This document shows, piece by piece, positions 1 to 8,590 of a DNA stretch of 64,000 bases (positions within the stretch are counted from its first letter, which is position 1; each line of letters begins with the position of its first letter). Under the pieces are notes generated by a model. The model worked only from the letters and a program-made list of their open reading frames with translations, was not told where the DNA came from and did not search any database. The stretch covers positions 12,897,001 to 12,961,000 of the forward strand of contig NZ_JAPNKC010000001.1 of assembly GCF_026626705.1 (NCBI RefSeq), written 5' to 3'. Position numbers and translations under genes: made by a program. This DNA comes from Pyxidicoccus sp. MSG2. Lineage in GTDB: Bacteria > Myxococcota > Myxococcia > Myxococcales > Myxococcaceae.

Positions 1-843
1 AACGGGGACGGGGCCTCCGCCGATGAGCGCCAGCCGGAAGGTCGGCGGCACCGGGCGATCACCTCGCGCATCCAGGACGCGCTCGAGCGTGGTGGCCACG
101 AGGCTCGCGTGCGAGATGCCCTCCACGTCGATGGCCCGGTTGACCGCGTCCGCGTCGAAGCGGTCATGGAGGATGAGCGCGCCGCCCTCGTAGGCCGTGC
201 GCGTGAGCATGGCGAGCCCGCCCACATGGAAGAGAGGCAGCGTGCCCAGCCAGCGGGGCGCGGGGTGTGCGCCCAGGTTCGCCGCGGAGGCCTTGGAGGA
301 GGCCCGGAAGTTGCCCTCCGTGAGCACCGCCCCCTTGGGCCGCCCCGTCGTCCCGCTCGTGAAGAGGAGCACCCTGGGCGCATCCTCCGCCAGCGGCTCA
401 CACGTGGGTGATGGCGTGGAGTGAGGGGCGACGAGGGACTCCAGGCCTTCCGCGCCGGGGAGCCGGTCCATCAGCGCGCCCAGGGCGAGCACCAGGCGGG
501 GCTCCACGTCCTCCATCAGCGGCCCCAGTTCCGCCCGCGTGAGGCGCGCATTGAGGGGGGCCAGCACGGCGCCCAGGCGCCCCAGGGCCCAGAAGAGGCA
601 CACGGACGCCACATGGTTCGTCGCGAGCAGCGCCACGCGGTCCCCGGCGCCGACACCCCGGTCCTCGAGGGCCTTCACCCACCGGCCCACCTCCACGTCC
701 AGCGCCCGGTACGTCCACGCGCTTCCGGCGAAGGTGAGCGCCTCGGCCTCCGGGTACCGCCGGGCTCCTTCGCGGAGGGGACACGCCCGACCGCCTCGGG
801 CGCCAGGGGAAGTGCCAGCTTCGACCGCCTTCGGGTCCGTCAT
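1..843 (-). CDS. menE: o-succinylbenzoate-CoA ligase MenE (3' end cut by window)
   Basis: Activates o-succinylbenzoate with ATP and CoA in menaquinone synthesis. The frame is open from ATG 843 to the window edge (281 codons); the C-terminal part lies outside. The acyl-adenylate motif LLFTSGTTGRPKGAVLT is visible about residue 155, followed by PLFHVGG. It is the last seen gene of the menF-D-H-A-C-E operon, 37 bp after menC, which decides the substrate among the many AMP-binding enzymes. The start follows AGG-rich sequence; the first 30 residues are not conserved-looking, so a slightly later start is possible. Confidence 0.88.
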   Translation of the reverse strand, partial: MTDPKAVEAGTSPGARGGRACPLREGARRYPEAEALTFAGSAWTYRALDVEVGRWVKALEDRGVGAGDRVALLATNHVASVCLFWALGRLGAVLAPLNARLTRAELGPLMEDVEPRLVLALGALMDRLPGAEGLESLVAPHSTPSPTCEPLAEDAPRVLLFTSGTTGRPKGAVLTEGNFRASSKASAANLGAHPAPRWLGTLPLFHVGGLAMLTRTAYEGGALILHDRFDADAVNRAIDVEGISHASLVATTLERVLDARGDRPVPPTFRLALIGGGPVPV

Positions 844-880
844 CCTCGCGCCTCGGAATCCATGGGGCGGACCTACATCG

Positions 881-2041
881 TCAGCCCACCATCTCGGGCG
901 TCAGGCCCAGACCGGGGGCCTGGGGCAGCCGGATGTGCCCGTGCACGGGGCGATACGGGTGCGACGCGGGCTCGTGCGCGAAGAGGCGCCCCACCGCGAG
1001 CCCCGACGCCAGCGCGCCCGAGGGCAGTGCCGCCGCGAGGTGTGTCGCGCCGGCCCGCGCCACCACTCCGTCCAGCGAGCTGGTGACGTACGACTGCATG
1101 CCCAGCCGCGCCGCCCGCATCGCCACCACCAGGCACGGCAGCAGCCCACCCAGCACCATCGGCTTGAGCACCACCGCGCCCACCGCGGGGCCTCCGCCCA
1201 TCAGCGGGTCCACCGCCAGCAGTGCCCGCAGCGCCTCGGGCGAGCCGAGCGACTCGTCCGCCGCCACCATGCACGGTGCCCGCCGCTGCACCCGCCACAG
1301 CGCCGCCAGGTCCTCCGGCGGCGTGGGCTGCTCCACCAGCTCCAGGCCGTACCAGCCCAGCTTGTCCAGCGCGCGCTTCGCCTCGGGCTCGGTCCAGCCG
1401 CCATTCGCGTCCAGCCGCAGCTTCACGTCCGGCCCCACGGCCTCGCGCACCGCCTTCACGCGCTGCTCGTCGTCGTCCAGCGGGCGGCCCGCCACCTTCA
1501 GCTTGAGCGTCCCATAGCCCTCGGCCACCGCCTTGCGGGCCTCCTCCGCCAGCGCCTCCGGCCCGTCCCCGCTGAGCAGCGCATTCACCGCGACCTCCGT
1601 GCGCGCCTCCTCGGCCAGCAGCCAGCACAGCGGGACGCCCTGCCGCTGCGCCAGCAGGTCCAGCAGCGCCAGCTCCAGCGCGTGCTCCGAGGCAGGCATC
1701 GGCCCTTCCGGCGTGGTCTGGCGGGAACGGATGCGCACGCCGTCACCTCGCGCCACCGCCGGTGGGAACGGGGACAGCGTGTCCTCGATGGCTCGCACCG
1801 AGTCCCCGAGGAACTGTCCCTTCAGCGCCGCAAGCCAGGCCTCCAGCGTGGCGCCACAGTCAGCGAGCGTCTCCGTGCCGAACTCCGGCAGCGGCATCGC
1901 CTCGCCGAGGCCCACGCGTCCCGCTTCGTCCTCCAGTCGCACGAGGAAACCCTCGCGCGCCGCATGGGTGCTTCGGGACGTTTTCAGGGGCTGGAGCAGC
2001 TCCAGCCGCAACGGGGTAAGTGAGGCCTTGGCGATGCGCAT
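881..2041 (-). CDS. menC: o-succinylbenzoate synthase MenC
   Basis: Dehydrates SHCHC to o-succinylbenzoate. The 386-residue protein is an enolase-superfamily member: the KxK lysine pair in YGTLKLKVAG, the three metal carboxylates in LRLDANGGW, ELVEQPTPPEDL and VAADESLGS, and the late lysine in VVLKPMVLGG all appear in order and spacing of the family. It starts 9 bp after menA and precedes menE by 37 bp. Position in the men operon distinguishes it from the related N-acylamino acid racemases and dipeptide epimerases. Confidence 0.93.
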   Translation of the reverse strand: MRIAKASLTPLRLELLQPLKTSRSTHAAREGFLVRLEDEAGRVGLGEAMPLPEFGTETLADCGATLEAWLAALKGQFLGDSVRAIEDTLSPFPPAVARGDGVRIRSRQTTPEGPMPASEHALELALLDLLAQRQGVPLCWLLAEEARTEVAVNALLSGDGPEALAEEARKAVAEGYGTLKLKVAGRPLDDDEQRVKAVREAVGPDVKLRLDANGGWTEPEAKRALDKLGWYGLELVEQPTPPEDLAALWRVQRRAPCMVAADESLGSPEALRALLAVDPLMGGGPAVGAVVLKPMVLGGLLPCLVVAMRAARLGMQSYVTSSLDGVVARAGATHLAAALPSGALASGLAVGRLFAHEPASHPYRPVHGHIRLPQAPGLGLTPEMVG

Positions 2042-2050
2042 GGGCTCACA

Positions 2051-2974
2051 TCATCTCAGGTACAGCCCCAGCGCGAACAGCAGGCCATAGACAAGTTGTA
2101 GCCGCGCCGTTCCCCCCAGGGCCGGGTTCAGCGCGGCCCCCTGGGCGGTCAACATCAACCTCAGAGGTGGAACTGCCAGTGGAAGACTCAGCAGGGCCAG
2201 GAATACCCAGGGGCCCGCCTGCCCCAACGCGTACATGGCGAAGGGCGTGGCATAGGACAGCACGAGCAGCAGCACGTACTCCGCGCGGCCCATGCCCGTG
2301 CCGAAGCGCACCACCAGCGTGCGCTTGCCTGCCTTCACGTCCGTCGAGGCGTCGCGCTGGTTGTTCACCACGATGAGCGCGGTGCCGATGGCCCCCACCG
2401 GGACTGCCGCCCACCACGCCGCCGGGTCCACCGTGCCCGCCTGGACGTAGTACGTCCCCGTCACCGCCACGAGCCCGAAGAAGATGAAGACGAACAGGTC
2501 TCCCAGCCCGTGGTAGCCCAGCGGGAAGGGTCCGCCCGTGTACGCGAAGCCGCACAGCAGCGACGCGACACCAATCGCGATGATGGGCCAGCCCCCCACC
2601 ACCACGAGGTACAGGCCCACCGCTGTCGCCAGCCCGAAACACACGGCCGCGCCGGCCAGCACCGTGCTCGGCGCGATGAGGCCGCTCTGCGTGACGCGCT
2701 TGGGGCCGAGCCGCTCGTGCGTGTCCGCGCCCTTCTTGAAGTCGTAGTAGTCGTTGATGAAGTTGGTGCCAATCTGGATGAGCACCGCCCCCAGCAGCGC
2801 CGCGAGCGCCGGAAGCGCGCGGCCCACGCCCAGACCGAACGCGAGCGCCGTACCCACCAGCACCGGAACCAACGCCGCCGTCAGCGTCTTCGGCCGCGCC
2901 GCCATCACCCAGAGCTTCACGCCGGGACGAGGCTTCTCCATCGAGGGATTGACTCCAGGAACCGACGTGCTCAC
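2051..2974 (-). CDS. menA: 1,4-dihydroxy-2-naphthoate polyprenyltransferase MenA
   Basis: Membrane UbiA-family enzyme that joins dihydroxynaphthoate to a polyprenyl chain. 307 residues with about eight hydrophobic helices. The first Asp-rich motif is NDYYDFKKGAD (about residue 75) and the second is NNQRDASTDVKAGKRT (about residue 203), as expected for MenA. The start is GTG at 2974, which overlaps the menH stop by 4 bp (GTGA), so translation is probably coupled. Confidence 0.93.
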   Translation of the reverse strand: MSTSVPGVNPSMEKPRPGVKLWVMAARPKTLTAALVPVLVGTALAFGLGVGRALPALAALLGAVLIQIGTNFINDYYDFKKGADTHERLGPKRVTQSGLIAPSTVLAGAAVCFGLATAVGLYLVVVGGWPIIAIGVASLLCGFAYTGGPFPLGYHGLGDLFVFIFFGLVAVTGTYYVQAGTVDPAAWWAAVPVGAIGTALIVVNNQRDASTDVKAGKRTLVVRFGTGMGRAEYVLLLVLSYATPFAMYALGQAGPWVFLALLSLPLAVPPLRLMLTAQGAALNPALGGTARLQLVYGLLFALGLYLR

Positions 2975-3828
2975 GAGCCCATCCTCCCCGCCACCGTGGA
3001 GGCGGGACTGTCGAACTGCGGCGCCTCGTACCAGGGCGTCTGGAGGAAGCCCAGCACCTCGCGGGCGTACGCCTCCGGCGCTTCAAGGTGTGGCGCGTGG
3101 CCGCAGTCCGCGAAGGCATGGCGCCACACCACCGGCAGCTCCGCGGCCATGCGGCGCGCCGTCTGGGTGAACTTCGCGTCGTTCGCGCCGGTGAGCAGCA
3201 GCGTGGGCCGCCGCTGCGCGTGCAGCTCCGGCCAGTAGTCCGGCTGTACGCCCAGGCCCAGGCACTCCAGCGCTCCGGCGAGTCCCTCCGGCGTGCAGGC
3301 GCCGCGGCGGGCGCGCAGGGCGTCACGGCGCTCGGGCGACAACTGGCGCAGACCCTCGAAGAGGGGGAGCGCCTCCCAGCGGTCGACGAAGGCGTCCACG
3401 CCCCGGGCTCGGATGAAGGCCGCGAGCTGCGCATCCGCCTCGCGCCGCGCCGCGCGCTCCTGCCGGCGGTGCAGGCCCGGCGAGCCGCTCTCCATGATGA
3501 GCCGGCCGAACCGGTCTGGTGCGCGCACGACCGCCGCCAGCGCCACGCGCGCGCCCTGCGAGTAGCCCAGCAAATCCACGGGCCCCTGCCCCAGCCGGTC
3601 CACCAGCGCCACCAGCGCGTCCACCGTCTCCAGGAAGCCCTCACGGCCCATGTGCCGCGGCAGCGGCGTGGCCCCGTGTCCGGGCAGGTCCACGGCGATG
3701 GCCTTCACCGCGCGGCCCAGGAAGGGCCGCAGGTCGTCGAAGGAGCTCCGGCTGCCCGTGAAGCCGTGCAGCAGCACGAGCGGCCGGGGGCCCTCGCCCC
3801 ACGTCTCATATGCCAGCGTCACGCCCAT
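2971..3828 (-). CDS. menH: SHCHC synthase MenH (alpha/beta hydrolase)
   Basis: Eliminates pyruvate from SEPHCHC in menaquinone synthesis. 285 residues; LVLLHGFTGS forms the oxyanion region, GYSQGARVAL holds the nucleophile Ser90, and the late CGHAPHLEAP gives the catalytic His. ATG 3828 was chosen because the fold starts there and it overlaps the menD stop by 10 bp. The frame runs far upstream, but antisense to codon use inside menD, so the longer version is not real. The hydrolase fold alone is generic; operon position between menD and menA gives the assignment. Confidence 0.9.
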   Translation of the reverse strand: MGVTLAYETWGEGPRPLVLLHGFTGSRSSFDDLRPFLGRAVKAIAVDLPGHGATPLPRHMGREGFLETVDALVALVDRLGQGPVDLLGYSQGARVALAAVVRAPDRFGRLIMESGSPGLHRRQERAARREADAQLAAFIRARGVDAFVDRWEALPLFEGLRQLSPERRDALRARRGACTPEGLAGALECLGLGVQPDYWPELHAQRRPTLLLTGANDAKFTQTARRMAAELPVVWRHAFADCGHAPHLEAPEAYAREVLGFLQTPWYEAPQFDSPASTVAGRMGS

Positions 3829-5588
3829 GGTCCGTCTCCCAGTGCGGCAGCCATCCGAGCGAAGAGCTGCCGGTGCTCGTCCACGTTGGCGGCGCGATCC
3901 ACCCGCACCTCCACCAGATGCAGTCCCCCCTCGAGCCCCTCGCGCACCGCCGCCCGAAGCGCCGCGGGCGTCCGGGGCCGGTGCAGACGCGCCCCGCCGA
4001 GCGCGGCCGCGTGGGACAGGTCCACCCCGTGAGGAGTGCCGAAGAGGGACTCGAAGTCGTCCGGCCGCGCCGCCTGGGCCACCGGCAGGAACGAGAAGAT
4101 GCCGCCACCGTCGTTGTTCACCACCACCACGGTGAGCGACAGGCGGGCACGCGCCGCGGTGACGAAGGCGCCCACGTCGTGCAGCAGCGCCAGGTCCCCG
4201 GTGAGCAGCACCGCGGGCCGTCCCGCCGCCGCGGCCATGCCGAGCGCGCTGGAGACGATGCCGTCGATGCCGTTGGCCCCGCGATTCGCCAGCACTCGCA
4301 GCGGCACCGAACCCGCTGGGGCGAAGGCGTCCACGTCGCGGATGGGCATGCTGCTGGACACGAAGAGCGGCACCCCGGACGGCAGCGCCGCCACCACCTC
4401 GCGCGCGATGCGCGGCTCGTTGAGCACCTCGGGCTGCTCGGAGAAGGCCGACTCCAATTCCGCGCGCGCCAGCCTCTCCGCGCCCAGGAAGCTCCGCGCC
4501 CAGGGCCCCGCGCCGCGCGAAAGGCCGCGCGTCAATGCCTCGCAAGAGGCCACCGCCGAGCCCTCCACCACCAGCGCCGCCCGGTGCGCCGGGTCGAACA
4601 GTGCGCCCCCGTCGCTGAAGAGGACGATGTCCGCGCCGGACGCGTCGAGCCACTGCTGCGGCACCTTGGGCGTCAGCCCTCCGCCGAAGCGCAGCACCAA
4701 CTCGGGACGGTGCGCCTTCGCGAAGGGCGCGTGGCGCAGCAGCGCGTCGTAGTGCGACACCGTGAGCGGACCGCCGCCATAACGGGCCTGCGAGGTGGCC
4801 TCGGCCAGCACCGGGTAGCCCGTCGCCTGCGCCAGCGCGCTGATGGCCTCCGCGAAGCCGTCCGCCTCGTCTCGCGGTCCGCAGACGATGACGCCGCGCT
4901 CGGTGGCGGCGATGCGGCGGCGCACGCCTTCCAGCGCGGCCGCATCCGGCGCGGGCATGGGCGGGACGATTCGCGTGAGCGGCGCCCCGGGCCGGCCCGC
5001 CTTTGCCAGCGCGGACAGTCGCTCCTCACCGAAGGGCTCCACCACCGGGGCCAGCGGCTCGCGGAAGGGCACGTTGAGCTGCACGGCGCCTCGCGGGGCG
5101 CGCAGCGCGGTGGCCACGGCGCGGGCGGCGGTGGCGCGCAGGTGGGCCACGGCCACGTCACTCGCCTCGGGCAGGCCCAGGTCCGCGAAGAGGCGCGCGT
5201 GCTCGCCGAAGAAGCGTGCCTGCGACACCGTCTGCGGCGCGCCCCACCCCTGCAGCTCCAGCGGGCGGTCCGCCGTCAGCACCACCAGCGGCACGTGGGC
5301 CAGCGACGCCTCGATGACCGCCGGGTAGAAGTGCGCCCCCGCCGTGCCGCTCGTGGCCACCACGACCACCGGGGCCCGCGACTGCTTCGCGAGTCCCAGC
5401 GCGAAGAAGCCCGCGCTCCGCTCGTCGATGACGGACCAGGTCCGCAGCCCCTCCGAGCGGGCGCACGCCAGCGCCAGCGGCGACGAGCGCGAGCCCGGGC
5501 ACACCACCGCGTGCCGCACGCCCCCTCGCGTCAGCTCTTCCAGCAACGCGCGCGCCCACAGCACATTGACGTTAGCGTCGGACGACAT
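3819..5588 (-). CDS. menD: SEPHCHC synthase MenD
   Basis: Thiamine-diphosphate enzyme joining isochorismate and 2-oxoglutarate. 589 residues. The N-terminal pyrimidine-binding domain shows DERSAGFFALG (activating Glu) and TSGTAGAHFYPAVIEAS; the C-terminal ThDP-binding motif runs from GDLALLHDVGAF to VVNNDGGGIF. Length and motif order fit MenD. It overlaps menF by 17 bp upstream and menH by 10 bp downstream, indicating one coupled transcript. Confidence 0.95.
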   Translation of the reverse strand: MSSDANVNVLWARALLEELTRGGVRHAVVCPGSRSSPLALACARSEGLRTWSVIDERSAGFFALGLAKQSRAPVVVVATSGTAGAHFYPAVIEASLAHVPLVVLTADRPLELQGWGAPQTVSQARFFGEHARLFADLGLPEASDVAVAHLRATAARAVATALRAPRGAVQLNVPFREPLAPVVEPFGEERLSALAKAGRPGAPLTRIVPPMPAPDAAALEGVRRRIAATERGVIVCGPRDEADGFAEAISALAQATGYPVLAEATSQARYGGGPLTVSHYDALLRHAPFAKAHRPELVLRFGGGLTPKVPQQWLDASGADIVLFSDGGALFDPAHRAALVVEGSAVASCEALTRGLSRGAGPWARSFLGAERLARAELESAFSEQPEVLNEPRIAREVVAALPSGVPLFVSSSMPIRDVDAFAPAGSVPLRVLANRGANGIDGIVSSALGMAAAAGRPAVLLTGDLALLHDVGAFVTAARARLSLTVVVVNNDGGGIFSFLPVAQAARPDDFESLFGTPHGVDLSHAAALGGARLHRPRTPAALRAAVREGLEGGLHLVEVRVDRAANVDEHRQLFARMAAALGDGPWA

Positions 5589-6882
5589 CCCCGCCTCCCA
5601 GCGCCCGCAACATGGCCAGGCTCTTCATCTCCGTCTCCCGCCACTCGGCTTCCGGAGTGGAGCCCGCCACCAGCCCCACGCCCACGAACAGCCGCGCCTT
5701 CCCACCGCGCACCAGCGCCGAGCGCAGCGCCACCATCAGGTGCGCGCGCTTCGGACCCACCCAGCCCACCGGCCCCGCATACCAGCCGCGGTCCAACCCC
5801 TCGTGCTCCACCAGGAAGGACAGCGCCCGCTCGCGCGGGAAGCCGCCCACCGCCGGCGTCGGGTGCAGCGCCGCCACCACCTGCGCCGCCGTGACTCCGG
5901 GCTTCAGGTCCGCGCGGATGCCCGTGCGCAGGTGCACCAGATTCTTCAGTGTGAGCAGCGCGGGCTCCGCGTCCGACGTCACCTTCTCCGCCAGGGGGCG
6001 CAGCGTCGCGAGGATGTAGCGCACCACCGAGTCGTGCTCGCGCAAGTCCTTGTCGTGCCCCTTCAACCCGGCCGCATCCCCCGGCGACGCCGTGCCCGCG
6101 AGGGCCTCCGTCTGGAGCACCTGTCCGTCCACGCGGCACAGCGTCTCCGGCGTGGCGCCCAGGAAGCAGGCCCCGTCCGGCGCGCGGAAGAGGAAGGTGG
6201 CGCAGCGCGGGTTCTGCTCGCGCAGCCGCGACAGCACGTCCACCACGTCGAAGGCCGCCGGCCCTTCCGCGTCCAGCGAGCGCGCCAGCACCACCTTCTG
6301 GAGGTGGCCCGAGGCAATCGCCTCCAGCGCGCGCTCCACCCGCGCCTCGAAGGCGGGCCGCGAGGAGGCCAGCGCCAGCGCCACCTGCGCGCCCTTCGGA
6401 TGCCGGTACGTCGCCGGGAAGCACGCGCGCACCCGCTCCAGCCGCGAGCGCACCGCATCCTCACCACCCCGACCCTCCGGCGCGAAGGCCGCCACCATCA
6501 GCCCCGCCCCGTCACGCCACACCAGCACCTCCGGCAACGTCCAGCGCGCCACGCCGTGGGCGTCCCACGCCGCGTCCGGCGCACCGGTGGCGCCGAAGCG
6601 CATTCCGCCGAACCAGGGGCCGGGCATGGACTCGGGCGCTTCACCCACCCAGCGCAGCGACAGGGCGCCCAGGGACGCCAGCGCGGCCGGGGCCTGGGAT
6701 GCGTCCTCCGCCACCACCACCGCGGCCTCGCCCCAGCCGGCGGCGGCCTCCTGGGCCAGCGGCCGCTCCCAGTACACCGATGGAACGCCCAGCACGTCCG
6801 CTCCCGCCAGCGGATCCCCCTCCGCCAGGGGCATCATTCCGGCCACCCAGCGCTGGCCCTCAACGGGATTGAGCGTCTTCAT
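5572..6882 (-). CDS. menF: isochorismate synthase MenF
   Basis: Converts chorismate to isochorismate, the committed step to menaquinone. 436 residues of the chorismate-binding family: SGHLQKVVLARS, LGATPETL, TEALAGTA, HPTPAVGG and WYAGPVGWVG are all visible in the C-terminal 250 residues. The ATG at 6882 has GAGGAA about 7 bases upstream. It is the first gene of the men operon and diverges from the chorismate-making operon at 6999. Salicylate or anthranilate synthase alternatives are unlikely given menD next to it. Confidence 0.94.
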   Translation of the reverse strand: MKTLNPVEGQRWVAGMMPLAEGDPLAGADVLGVPSVYWERPLAQEAAAGWGEAAVVVAEDASQAPAALASLGALSLRWVGEAPESMPGPWFGGMRFGATGAPDAAWDAHGVARWTLPEVLVWRDGAGLMVAAFAPEGRGGEDAVRSRLERVRACFPATYRHPKGAQVALALASSRPAFEARVERALEAIASGHLQKVVLARSLDAEGPAAFDVVDVLSRLREQNPRCATFLFRAPDGACFLGATPETLCRVDGQVLQTEALAGTASPGDAAGLKGHDKDLREHDSVVRYILATLRPLAEKVTSDAEPALLTLKNLVHLRTGIRADLKPGVTAAQVVAALHPTPAVGGFPRERALSFLVEHEGLDRGWYAGPVGWVGPKRAHLMVALRSALVRGGKARLFVGVGLVAGSTPEAEWRETEMKSLAMLRALGGGDVVRR

Positions 6883-6898
6883 CAGCGTTCCTCATCGA

Positions 6899-6915
6899 TG
6901 ATTGCCTCGCAATCA
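6899..6915. promoter_or_regulatory. perfect palindrome in the menF leader
   Basis: TGATTGC-CTC-GCAATCA is a perfect 7-bp inverted repeat with a 3-base centre, just upstream of the menF ribosome site and some 10 bases before the aro promoter -35. It could be an operator between the divergent operons or an mRNA hairpin before menF. No known regulator is recognised. Confidence 0.45.
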
Positions 6916-6922
6916 CCTTCGG

Positions 6923-6950
6923 TTGTCTTCTAAGCCATCTCGGCTATACA
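6923..6950 (+). promoter_or_regulatory. predicted sigma-70 type promoter of the aro operon
   Basis: TTGTCT at 6923-6928 and TATACA at 6945-6950 are separated by 16 bases. Transcription would begin near 6957, so the leader would open directly with the hairpin at 6959. Confidence 0.5.
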
Positions 6951-6958
6951 TGCACCAA

Positions 6959-6995
6959 GGAGTTCAAAACCTCTTGAACTCCATGAATTGGAGGG
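6959..6995 (+). promoter_or_regulatory. leader with two mutually exclusive hairpins over the aroF ribosome site
   Basis: GGAGTTCAA (6959-6967) and TTGAACTCC (6974-6982) form a perfect 9-bp stem with a 6-base loop. The 3' strand of that stem also pairs with the ribosome site: CTCCA (6979-6983) with TGGAG (6989-6993). The two structures cannot form together, so one frees and the other masks the GGAGGG before the GTG at 6999. This could be a translational switch, or the first repeat could simply be a protein operator. Confidence 0.45.
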
Positions 6996-6998
6996 TCC

Positions 6999-7904
6999 GT
7001 GGGAGGCGAGCGGCCAGACGCACCCGCACCGGCGGTATCGGGGCGGGACACAGGCGCGAGGAAGGTGCTGCGTTCCGCGCGGCCCGAGGGCACGCGAGTC
7101 AAGGTGGGTGCCGTGGAGGTCGGCGGCCCGGGCTTCGTCGTCATGGCCGGGCCGTGCGCGGTGGAGGGGGCGGAGCAGGTGGATCGCGCCGCGGCAGCCG
7201 TCGCCGCCGCCGGGGCCCACGTCCTCCGGGGTGGCGTATTCAAGCCACGCACCAGCCCCTACGCCTTCCAGGGCATGGGCGAGCCGGGCCTGCATGTGCT
7301 GGCCGAGGCCGGGCACCGCCACGGGCTGCCCGTTATCAGCGAGGTGATGGAGTCCTCGCAGCTGCCGCTCATGGAGGAATCCGCGGACATCCTCCAGGTG
7401 GGCGCGCGGAACATGCAGAACTACTCGCTGCTAAGAGCGCTGGGAAAGTCGCGCCGGCCGGTGCTCCTCAAGCGGGGACTTTCCGCGACGATGCAGGAGT
7501 GGCTGCTGGCGGCGGAGTACATCCTCGACGGCGGCAACGAGCAGGTGATGCTGTGCGAGCGCGGCATCCGAACGTTCGAAACCGAGCTGCGCAACACGCT
7601 GGACCTGGCGGCGGTGGCATGGGCGAAGCAGCGCTCGCACCTGCCCGTCATCGTGGACCCGTCGCACGCGACGGGCGTCCCGGAGCTCATCCTCCCCATG
7701 TCGCTGGCCGCCGCGGCCGCCGGGGCGGATGGATTGTTGATTGAAGTCCACCCCCGGCCGGAGCAGGCAATGTGCGACGGCCACCAGGCCCTGACACCCG
7801 AGCGCTTCCAGACGTTGATGCGCCGGCTGCCAGCCGTGCTAGGAGCGGTGGACCGACACCTTTGGAGGCCGGAAGGTCCGGCCCAGGTCGCGAGGGCTCG
7901 ATGA
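6999..7904 (+). CDS. aroF: 3-deoxy-7-phosphoheptulonate (DAHP) synthase, type I-beta, catalytic domain only
   Basis: First shikimate-pathway step, condensing PEP with erythrose 4-phosphate. 301 residues. MAGPCAVEG, then the family signature GGVFKPRTSPYAFQG, VGARNMQNYSLL, LLKRGLSATMQEWL and VDPSHATG are in canonical order. The N-terminal 35 residues are short and uncharacteristic, so no ACT-like or chorismate-mutase regulatory domain is attached. The GTG start has GGAGGG 5-6 bases upstream. The stop overlaps the next gene by ATGA. Confidence 0.93.
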   Translation: MGGERPDAPAPAVSGRDTGARKVLRSARPEGTRVKVGAVEVGGPGFVVMAGPCAVEGAEQVDRAAAAVAAAGAHVLRGGVFKPRTSPYAFQGMGEPGLHVLAEAGHRHGLPVISEVMESSQLPLMEESADILQVGARNMQNYSLLRALGKSRRPVLLKRGLSATMQEWLLAAEYILDGGNEQVMLCERGIRTFETELRNTLDLAAVAWAKQRSHLPVIVDPSHATGVPELILPMSLAAAAAGADGLLIEVHPRPEQAMCDGHQALTPERFQTLMRRLPAVLGAVDRHLWRPEGPAQVARAR

Positions 7905-8590
7905 GCACCGAAGTCCGTCAGATGTTTTCTTCCATCGCTCCGCGGTACGACGTGACGAACGAGGTCCTCTCGTTCGGCGTCCACCGCCTGTGGCGCCGGA
8001 CCGCCGTGCGACTCAGTGGTGCGAAGGAGGGCAGCACCGTCCTCGACTGCGCCACCGGCACCGGCGACCTGGCCATGGTCTTCAAGCGCAAGGTGGGCGG
8101 CTCCGGCCGCGTCGTCGGCACCGACTTCTGCCCGGAGATGCTGGAGAGCGCCCCCGCCAAGGCGGCGAAGGCCGGCCTCCAGGTGGAGTTCCAGGTGGCG
8201 GACGCGCTCGCCCTGCCCTTCTCGGACAACTCCTTCGACGTGGCCTCCATCGCCTTCGGCATCCGCAACGTGGATGACCCGGTGAAGTGCCTGAAGGAGA
8301 TGGCCCGCGTGGTGCGCCCCGGTGGCCGTGTGGTGGTCCTGGAGTTCGGCCAGCCCAACGGCGTCTTCGGCGGGCTGTTCCGCTTCTACAGCAAGAGCAT
8401 CATGCCCGCCGTCGGCGGACTGCTGACCGGCAATCGCGCCGCGTACGAGTACCTGCCCCGCACCTCCGCGGCCTTCCCCAGTGGGGACAAGTTCGTGGAG
8501 CTGATGGAGCAGTCCGGCGCGTATTCGGAGCGGGCCGCCCACCCGCTGACGTTCGGCACCGCCTACGTCTATGTCGGCACCGTCCGCTGA
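7901..8590 (+). CDS. ubiE: demethylmenaquinone methyltransferase MenG/UbiE
   Basis: Methylates demethylmenaquinone with S-adenosylmethionine, the last menaquinone step. 229 residues; VRQMFSSIAPRYD at the N-terminus, LDCATGTGDLA for SAM binding, FGIRNVDDPVKCLKEM and RVVRPGGRVVVLEF are typical of UbiE. ATG 7901 overlaps the DAHP synthase stop by 4 bp; a longer frame exists upstream but lies inside aroF. It is the one menaquinone gene placed inside the shikimate operon. Confidence 0.93.
   Translation: MSTEVRQMFSSIAPRYDVTNEVLSFGVHRLWRRTAVRLSGAKEGSTVLDCATGTGDLAMVFKRKVGGSGRVVGTDFCPEMLESAPAKAAKAGLQVEFQVADALALPFSDNSFDVASIAFGIRNVDDPVKCLKEMARVVRPGGRVVVLEFGQPNGVFGGLFRFYSKSIMPAVGGLLTGNRAAYEYLPRTSAAFPSGDKFVELMEQSGAYSERAAHPLTFGTAYVYVGTVR

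Noticed and set aside
3810..5894. A 694-codon plus-strand frame over menD
   Set aside because: Arg/His-rich translation with no domain; a mirror of menD codon bias.
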